Source of the DNA: Acinetobacter gyllenbergii CIP 110306 = MTCC 11365
Lineage (GTDB): Bacteria > Pseudomonadota > Gammaproteobacteria > Pseudomonadales > Moraxellaceae
Direction: 5' to 3'
Length of the DNA stretch: 64,000 nucleotides
Assembly: GCF_000413855.1 (NCBI RefSeq)
Contig: NZ_ATGG01000009.1
Location: forward strand, 1 to 64,000
This document shows positions 59,597 through 64,000 of this stretch, in pieces. A program made the translations under genes and the position numbers. Numbering within the stretch: the stretch's first letter is position 1; each line of letters begins with the position of its first letter. The notes under the pieces are model-generated. The model searched no databases and was not told the DNA's origin. It was given only the letters and a program-made list of their open reading frames with translations.

Positions 59597-60493
59597 ATGA
59601 TTAAAGGTTTAGCAATCACGCCACCCGTATTAGGACGTATCAGTATCGGCAAGATCGTCGAGAAGAATGGCAAACGTATACCTGAAAAAGATGATCAATT
59701 TACCATTACCAGCCAGATCCAGAATAAGGATGGATGGGTGAAACACCCATTGGATGAACAATTACGTGCTAGGGCACAAAACCAGAAACTCAGAACCATT
59801 CCTGTCAGGATGATTTTTAATGATCCTGAACTCAACTTGCGAGCCGAGTACACCTTGTTTGATAGACAAACTGGTCGGCCAATTTGTACCGGTAATGGAG
59901 ATACTTGTCAGCGACATGGACCAAATGGAGTTGAGCAGCATCCATGTCCATCACCTGATTTATGTCCTTTGGCCCAAGGTGGGCAGTGCAAGCCTTATGG
60001 CAGACTGTACGTCAACTTAGATGAGTCGGATGAGTTGGGTACATTCATTTTTAGAACCACAGGTTTTAATAGTATTCGTACTTTGGCAGCAAGGTTGCGT
60101 TACTACCATGCCGCATCAGGTGATCTACTTTCATGCCTGCCACTGCAACTCACTTTGAGAGGAAAAAGTACTACCCAAAGTTACCGTACCCCCATTTACT
60201 ACGTGGACCTGACACTTCGGGATGGCGTTAATTTGCAAGAAGCAATTGTCTCAGCGAAACAGATTGAGGAACAAAGCAAGGCAGTAGGGTTTTATCAGGA
60301 GGCATTAGATTATATTGCACGACAGGGCTATGGAAATGCTAGCTTTGAGGTGGATGGTGAAGAGGGACTAGATATTGTTGAGGAGTTTTATACGGATGAA
60401 GCGAATACAGAGCAGCGTCAGCAATCTAATGATTTAACTCATGTGCAGGATATCCAGAAAGGGTTGCAGCAGTCGGTACAGGCTTTGAATTGA
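59597..60493 (+). CDS. Gp3/recombination-directionality-factor-like zinc protein
   Basis: 298 residues with AGAGGAA before the ATG. The N-terminal GLAITPPVLGRISIGKIVEKNGKRIPEKDDQF in outline, a cysteine/histidine cluster (CTGNGDTCQRHG, HPCPSPDLCPLAQGGQC) and FIFRTTGFNSIRTLAARLRY match proteins often labelled hydrolase or metal-binding and related to phage RDF/Gp3 proteins. It may steer integration/excision or assist recombination. Third gene of the cassette. Confidence 0.75.
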   Translation: MIKGLAITPPVLGRISIGKIVEKNGKRIPEKDDQFTITSQIQNKDGWVKHPLDEQLRARAQNQKLRTIPVRMIFNDPELNLRAEYTLFDRQTGRPICTGNGDTCQRHGPNGVEQHPCPSPDLCPLAQGGQCKPYGRLYVNLDESDELGTFIFRTTGFNSIRTLAARLRYYHAASGDLLSCLPLQLTLRGKSTTQSYRTPIYYVDLTLRDGVNLQEAIVSAKQIEEQSKAVGFYQEALDYIARQGYGNASFEVDGEEGLDIVEEFYTDEANTEQRQQSNDLTHVQDIQKGLQQSVQALN

Positions 60494-60561
60494 TGAGGTG
60501 AGAGCAGTACATTTTTTATTATAGCGAGCTCTACTATTTGATTAAATTACTGCTCGCATCA
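60491..60561. repeat. Inverted repeat upstream of the 39-residue ORF
   Basis: TGATG...GAGCAGTA (60491-60509) pairs with TACTGCTC.CATCA (60548-60561), a bulged stem of 13 pairs just before the ribosome site. Confidence 0.5.
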
Positions 60562-60580
60562 ATGATTAGGAGAATGAATC

Positions 60581-60700
60581 ATGAATGTGCCAAAAAGATC
60601 AAGATTTCCAGATGAATCAATTATTCAAGATTATATAAGTATGAGAAATTACTGGTCTAAGCTGACCAATAATTTACCTAATGATGGACTCAATGTCTAA
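60581..60700 (+). CDS. Small 39-residue ORF
   Basis: ATG at 60581 with AGGAG nine bases upstream; 39 residues (MNVPKRSRFPDESIIQDYIS at the start), basic then polar, no membrane span. No family recognised. A terminator follows at 60809-60836. The good ribosome site is the only evidence that it is translated. Confidence 0.4.
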   Translation: MNVPKRSRFPDESIIQDYISMRNYWSKLTNNLPNDGLNV

Positions 60701-60808
60701 GAGGTATGATGAAAGTTTTCCTAAATCTATCAAACTTTCTGTAAATCAAATGGCCTGACTGGCTCGAAAGTTAAATGGTTGAATTGAGCCTAAACCTACT
60801 GAAAAATA

Positions 60809-60836
60809 AAAAGAGAGTATAAGGCTCTCTTTTTTA
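60809..60836 (+). terminator. Terminator
   Basis: AAAAAGAGAG-TATAAGG-CTCTCTTTTTTA, ends the recombination cassette transcript. Confidence 0.85.
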
Positions 60837-60931
60837 ACTGAAAGAATTATCATAGCAGTTAAGTTATCAGGGCTTTTAAACAATGCGCAGCATGCTAAAA
60901 TTAGTAAATTACTTCTAGAATATATTAACTT

Positions 60932-61687
60932 ATGAAAGACTATTTAGGTTTTTTTGATGCTTATACATTAAAGGCGAGGTTTCTACCAGCTTTTTTAGCC
61001 ACCTTACCGCTGATAGCTTTGATTGGATGTTACTTCAATTTAAATCAAGCTTTTGTGTCAAATGTTGTAGTTGGTGGTTTAGTTGTTTTTACTGCCATTT
61101 TTGTTTTATCTAACTTTGCAAGATCAAATGGTTTAAAGGTTCAAGAAAAACTATTGAAGAAATGGAAGGTTTTACCTACCACCCAATTTTTGAGACACAA
61201 CGACTCAACTTTAAGTAAGCAAAGAAAGCAACAAATACATGCCAAGATTTCGGCTAAAACTTCTATTCTTCTTCCAACTGCTGTTGAGGAAAGTAATGAT
61301 CCACAAGAAGCTGATTTACAATATGATGAAGCTGTAACTTGGATTAGAGAGAATACGAGAGGCAATGATTTCAATGTTTTATTAACTGATAATATTAATT
61401 ATGGTTTTATCAGAAATTGTTTAGGGTTAAAGTTTTATGCAATTGGCATCTGTATATTAGTTCTATTGGTTTTTATTATTCTTTTTTTTCTTTTCTATCC
61501 TACAGATAGTTTTAGTAGAGAAGCTATTTTAGCATTTTTAAAGGTGCAAAAAATGGCTATTTGGCTTACGGTAGGATTAACATTAGTCATGTTGATTTTA
61601 TGGATAGCTGTTGTAACAGAATTCAAAGTTACAAAAGCAGCTCACAAGTATGCTAACTCTTTATTAAATTCAACATATAAACTTTAA
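60932..61687 (+). CDS. Membrane protein with ~4 spans, paralogue of the degenerate copy at 46592-47337
   Basis: 251 residues: FFDAYTLKARFLPAF, two membrane spans (~15-60), a cytosolic middle (KKWKVLPTTQFLRHND, VEESNDPQEADLQYDEAV, NINYGFIRNCLGLK), then two more spans (~170-225) and a short basic tail (VTKAAHKYANSLL). The same pattern is found in the pseudogene beside the MBL gene. The family is unnamed to me. It is convergent with cap3, their ends overlapping by 18 bases. A toxin/effector role beside CBASS is a hypothesis, because effectors of that system normally lie on the same strand as the cyclase. Confidence 0.7.
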   Translation: MKDYLGFFDAYTLKARFLPAFLATLPLIALIGCYFNLNQAFVSNVVVGGLVVFTAIFVLSNFARSNGLKVQEKLLKKWKVLPTTQFLRHNDSTLSKQRKQQIHAKISAKTSILLPTAVEESNDPQEADLQYDEAVTWIRENTRGNDFNVLLTDNINYGFIRNCLGLKFYAIGICILVLLVFIILFFLFYPTDSFSREAILAFLKVQKMAIWLTVGLTLVMLILWIAVVTEFKVTKAAHKYANSLLNSTYKL

Positions 61688-62155
61688 TTTATAAGAGTGC
61701 GTTGCAGTGTGGAAGGAAACATATAACCCTTCAGGAAATGTTTTTCTTCCAACTATGATCATGAGAAAACCAACGAAATCATGAATACTTTCTTTGACTA
61801 GCTTTTTCATTGAGTTCTCATCTGTAGATGAAGGAAAGGGGATATCTTGTGGATGTGTATGCCAGTCCCCTAAGAAATGTAAACCTAACTTATAATTTTC
61901 TTTAATTTCTGCTTGCTCGGCTTTAGCATTAGGTACATACCCGAATCTTGTTCGCCAATCTTGCGGACGAGGGCCTGTAATACCGATTATTTTAGTTGTA
62001 TTGTGACCATTATACGAACCGAATAGTTGGCCTCCTGCTTCTCTAGAAAAGCAGGATTTTTGCTTATATTTTTCTAAATGTTCTAAAACTTCTGGTGAGA
62101 ACTCGACAAAACCTAAATTTTCAGGTAATTCAAATGTCATTTTATTGTATTTCAT
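61670..62155 (-). CDS. cap3: Cap3-like JAB/JAMM isopeptidase of a type II CBASS
   Basis: 161 residues. JAMM motif complete: Glu39 (REAGGQLFG), His99-x-His101-Pro, Ser109 and Asp112 (WHTHPQDIPFPSSTDENS). In CBASS the enzyme removes Cap2-made conjugates from the cyclase. Its ATG overlaps the cap2 stop by four bases (ATGA), so translational coupling is likely. Confidence 0.92.
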   Translation of the reverse strand: MKYNKMTFELPENLGFVEFSPEVLEHLEKYKQKSCFSREAGGQLFGSYNGHNTTKIIGITGPRPQDWRTRFGYVPNAKAEQAEIKENYKLGLHFLGDWHTHPQDIPFPSSTDENSMKKLVKESIHDFVGFLMIIVGRKTFPEGLYVSFHTATHSYKLKFIC

Positions 62156-63915
62156 TTCTTTTTCTTACATTGATTGCAAATATTACAGTTGAAAAGAGCT
62201 GTTTTTTCATACTCGAAAGCTCCATTAAAACCATTAGGCCTATACTTTAAGTGTTCTTGACTCCATTCTCCATGATGTTCTTTAATTTGGGAGGTAGGGC
62301 CAGCATATACACGATGCACTGAATTCTTAACTTTGTGGGTTAAAAAATCAATTGATAGACGGGTAACTATGAATTCTGCTCGACTAGCATCCAATGGGCC
62401 ATAAGGTTGAAAAAGTGTGCCACATGCTGGTTCTGTTTGCATATAACCGCCTTGATCCCATTTTGTTTCTGGATTTTTTAGGATACCATTTTCATCCAAT
62501 ATACATTTTAATGAAATTTCTTGATCAAGTATGGCAACAGCATGTGAAGCCACCCCATTTTCATCTAACCAGCCATAAATTATGGGTTGTGGGAGGGAAT
62601 AACTGTCTTGCCAATCAGAGAGTTGCCCTTCAGCACTCCACTCACCCATACAAGATATAATAAGATTATTATCATTAATTATATTAGAATGCTCTTTGAA
62701 TACTTGTTGCCAAGTTTTAGGATAGCTTTCTACTTTGAGATGAGGGTATTTTTTTCCTATTTCTAATTTTAATTCGTCAGATTTATATTTATTTGTTGAA
62801 TTGATACCTAAAGCATGTCTACCTATATTTGAAGGAACTAAGATTTCAGGATCAATAAGAATTAAGTTACCAATACCAGACTGGGCAAGACGCATAGCAA
62901 CCTGTGATCCTAATGAGCCACACCCCAAGATTAATACTTTTGCATTCTCAAGATACACTAAACTTCCATTTTGATCCCTACCATGTACCCATTGTGCATC
63001 AAGTCGTTGAACATCCTTATTCTTCAGCATTCCTCTTTTTCTTCGTAATAATAAGTTGATCCTTTGATTATATACTTTCTTTCTTCTGAAGCCATTGAGA
63101 CTTTGTGCACTTAATTCTGTTGCAATAAGGCCTATCCCATTAGGTGACTGAGCACCTAATACAATTAATGCTTTTTCATTAAAAGGAATGTTTGAAAGAA
63201 CTCTAATAATCTCATTTGAAGTATTACGTAATAGCTTTAAAAGGGCTCTTGGATTTTTAGGAAACGGTGGCGTTGGTGGCGTGCTCAGGAAACCAAAAAC
63301 TCCAACTTTAATATCCGAAATATCAAAATAAATATTTTCATTTTTTAACCAAGATTCTATCTGTTCTATATTTTCTCCAACCAATTGATATTTTTTAGAG
63401 GTCCATATATAAGTTAAACGAGCGGTACGGTTATTAATATTTAATAGTGATTTAATCGCGATAGATTTATTCGAATGATCCCAGTAAGATAAAAATTCTT
63501 TACTAAATTCTTCTTTTATATAATTTTCATCATTTTGACATCGTTCTATTAACTCAATTGCGTTTAGAAGACATTGATGAATATTAGCTTCAATTTCAAT
63601 TGTATTTAAAAGAGGTAAACACAAGAGTCCATTAGGTTCAACATGAGGCCATTTTAAGAAATTATCCGTATCTTTATATGCTATTCGGATAGGGGAGTAA
63701 GGAAAGTATTCATCTAATAAAATATGGAAATTGAATATTTGATTTGAGGTTTGCAAACTTATTGCCCACCCACAAATGAAAATCTTACCTGTGTAAGAAG
63801 AAAGTACTTTAGTTGCTAATGTCTTAACGACATTAGCATTAGCCTGTAACCATTTCCACAACAGCGTTTTGGATGAATCAAACGTACTTCCAGAACTTTG
63901 AAGCGATTTAAGCAT
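62152..63915 (-). CDS. cap2: Cap2-like E1-E2 fusion of a type II CBASS
   Basis: About 587 residues from the ATG at 63915; a GTG at 63927 is less likely because the ATG overlaps the cyclase stop. The N-terminal E2-like domain has the candidate thioester Cys in EPNGLLCLPLL (~99). A linker is followed by the ThiF/E1 domain with ATP loop ILGCGSLGSQVAMRLAQSG (~331) and the catalytic Cys in EPACGTLFQP (~498). The tail CNICNQCKKKK has extra cysteines. It conjugates the C-terminus of the CD-NTase to a target and primes second-messenger synthesis. Confidence 0.93.
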   Translation of the reverse strand: MLKSLQSSGSTFDSSKTLLWKWLQANANVVKTLATKVLSSYTGKIFICGWAISLQTSNQIFNFHILLDEYFPYSPIRIAYKDTDNFLKWPHVEPNGLLCLPLLNTIEIEANIHQCLLNAIELIERCQNDENYIKEEFSKEFLSYWDHSNKSIAIKSLLNINNRTARLTYIWTSKKYQLVGENIEQIESWLKNENIYFDISDIKVGVFGFLSTPPTPPFPKNPRALLKLLRNTSNEIIRVLSNIPFNEKALIVLGAQSPNGIGLIATELSAQSLNGFRRKKVYNQRINLLLRRKRGMLKNKDVQRLDAQWVHGRDQNGSLVYLENAKVLILGCGSLGSQVAMRLAQSGIGNLILIDPEILVPSNIGRHALGINSTNKYKSDELKLEIGKKYPHLKVESYPKTWQQVFKEHSNIINDNNLIISCMGEWSAEGQLSDWQDSYSLPQPIIYGWLDENGVASHAVAILDQEISLKCILDENGILKNPETKWDQGGYMQTEPACGTLFQPYGPLDASRAEFIVTRLSIDFLTHKVKNSVHRVYAGPTSQIKEHHGEWSQEHLKYRPNGFNGAFEYEKTALFNCNICNQCKKKK

Positions 63916-64000
63916 ATCTACGACCACTAGCTTTTTCTGTTTCTCTTGGTGTTACACCTGGTTCTGCACCGAAGAATCCTCCACTTTTCTTAGTACCTAA
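63908..64000 (-). CDS. 3' end of the CD-NTase (cyclase) gene of the CBASS operon, partial
   Basis: A frame open at the window edge encodes 30 residues ending GVTPRETEKASGRRYA and stops at 63910-63908, overlapping the cap2 ATG by 8 bases. Gene order (upstream of cap2, cap3) and a short flexible tail ending in Ala fit a type II CBASS cyclase, whose C-terminal residue is the Cap2 conjugation point. The catalytic domain is outside the window, so the clade cannot be given. Confidence 0.7.
   Translation of the reverse strand, partial: LGTKKSGGFFGAEPGVTPRETEKASGRRYA

Noticed and set aside
1..64000. CRISPR arrays, insertion sequences and rRNA genes
   Set aside because: No regularly spaced direct repeats, transposase frames or rRNA-like sequence were seen in the window.

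Overview
The window looks like a piece of an Acinetobacter-type gammaproteobacterial chromosome. This is inferred from low G+C, AT-rich intergenic DNA, the carA-carB-greA and yhbY/rlmE-ftsH-folP neighbourhoods, a Bap-like type I secreted adhesin, and a stand-alone RND pump. No 16S or other decisive marker is present, so the genus is an inference.

Positions 1-45014 read as ordinary core genome. The window opens inside a giant Ig-like/Bap-like adhesin (1-4269). Next come a two-gene module of an (alpha/alpha)-barrel-like protein and a CapA-type metallophosphatase, a lipoprotein metalloprotease, an alkyltransferase-like DNA repair protein, UspA, a CatB-type acetyltransferase, greA, and carB-carA with a structured leader. 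After these lie a LEA-like repeat protein, a DOMON-like protein, yhbY, rlmE, ftsH and folP, then a SIMPL protein, a VWA lipoprotein, a PLP lyase, an S15/CocE-type hydrolase, an EamA exporter with a probable attenuator leader, pnuC, a lipoprotein GDPD and a phosphoethanolamine-transferase-like enzyme. The core ends with an RND permease, mgtE, a DUF4112 protein, htpX, two lytic transglycosylases, ttcA, an SCP2 protein, greB and tRNA-Ser(UGA).

From 45015 to the right edge the DNA is a genomic island inserted at the 3' end of tRNA-Ser. It begins with a P4-type tyrosine integrase. It carries an AlpA-type regulator, two unrecognised proteins (299 and about 807 aa), a YfjJ/inovirus Gp2-like replication protein, a NYN-type nuclease, two exported proteins, and a recombination cassette (DUF932, YqaJ-type exonuclease, Gp3/RDF-like zinc protein) with several strongly structured intergenic elements. 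At the right edge is a type II CBASS module: cap3 (JAB), cap2 (E1/E2) and the last 30 codons of what is almost certainly the CD-NTase. No second copy of the tRNA 3' end was found, so the island continues past 64000.

The most notable island signal is a membrane-protein family present twice. One copy is intact and convergent with cap3 (60932-61687). The other is degenerate, with a T7 frameshift and a Trp-to-stop change, and is divergent from a ComEC-like metallo-beta-lactamase hydrolase (46592-47337 and 47609-48709). Other observations worth following are an RBS-occluding dyad before the YfjJ-like gene, a perfect 30-bp palindrome, a multi-branched element near 56.4-56.6 kb, a DnaA-box cluster upstream of ttcA, and leader/attenuator candidates before carA and the EamA transporter.
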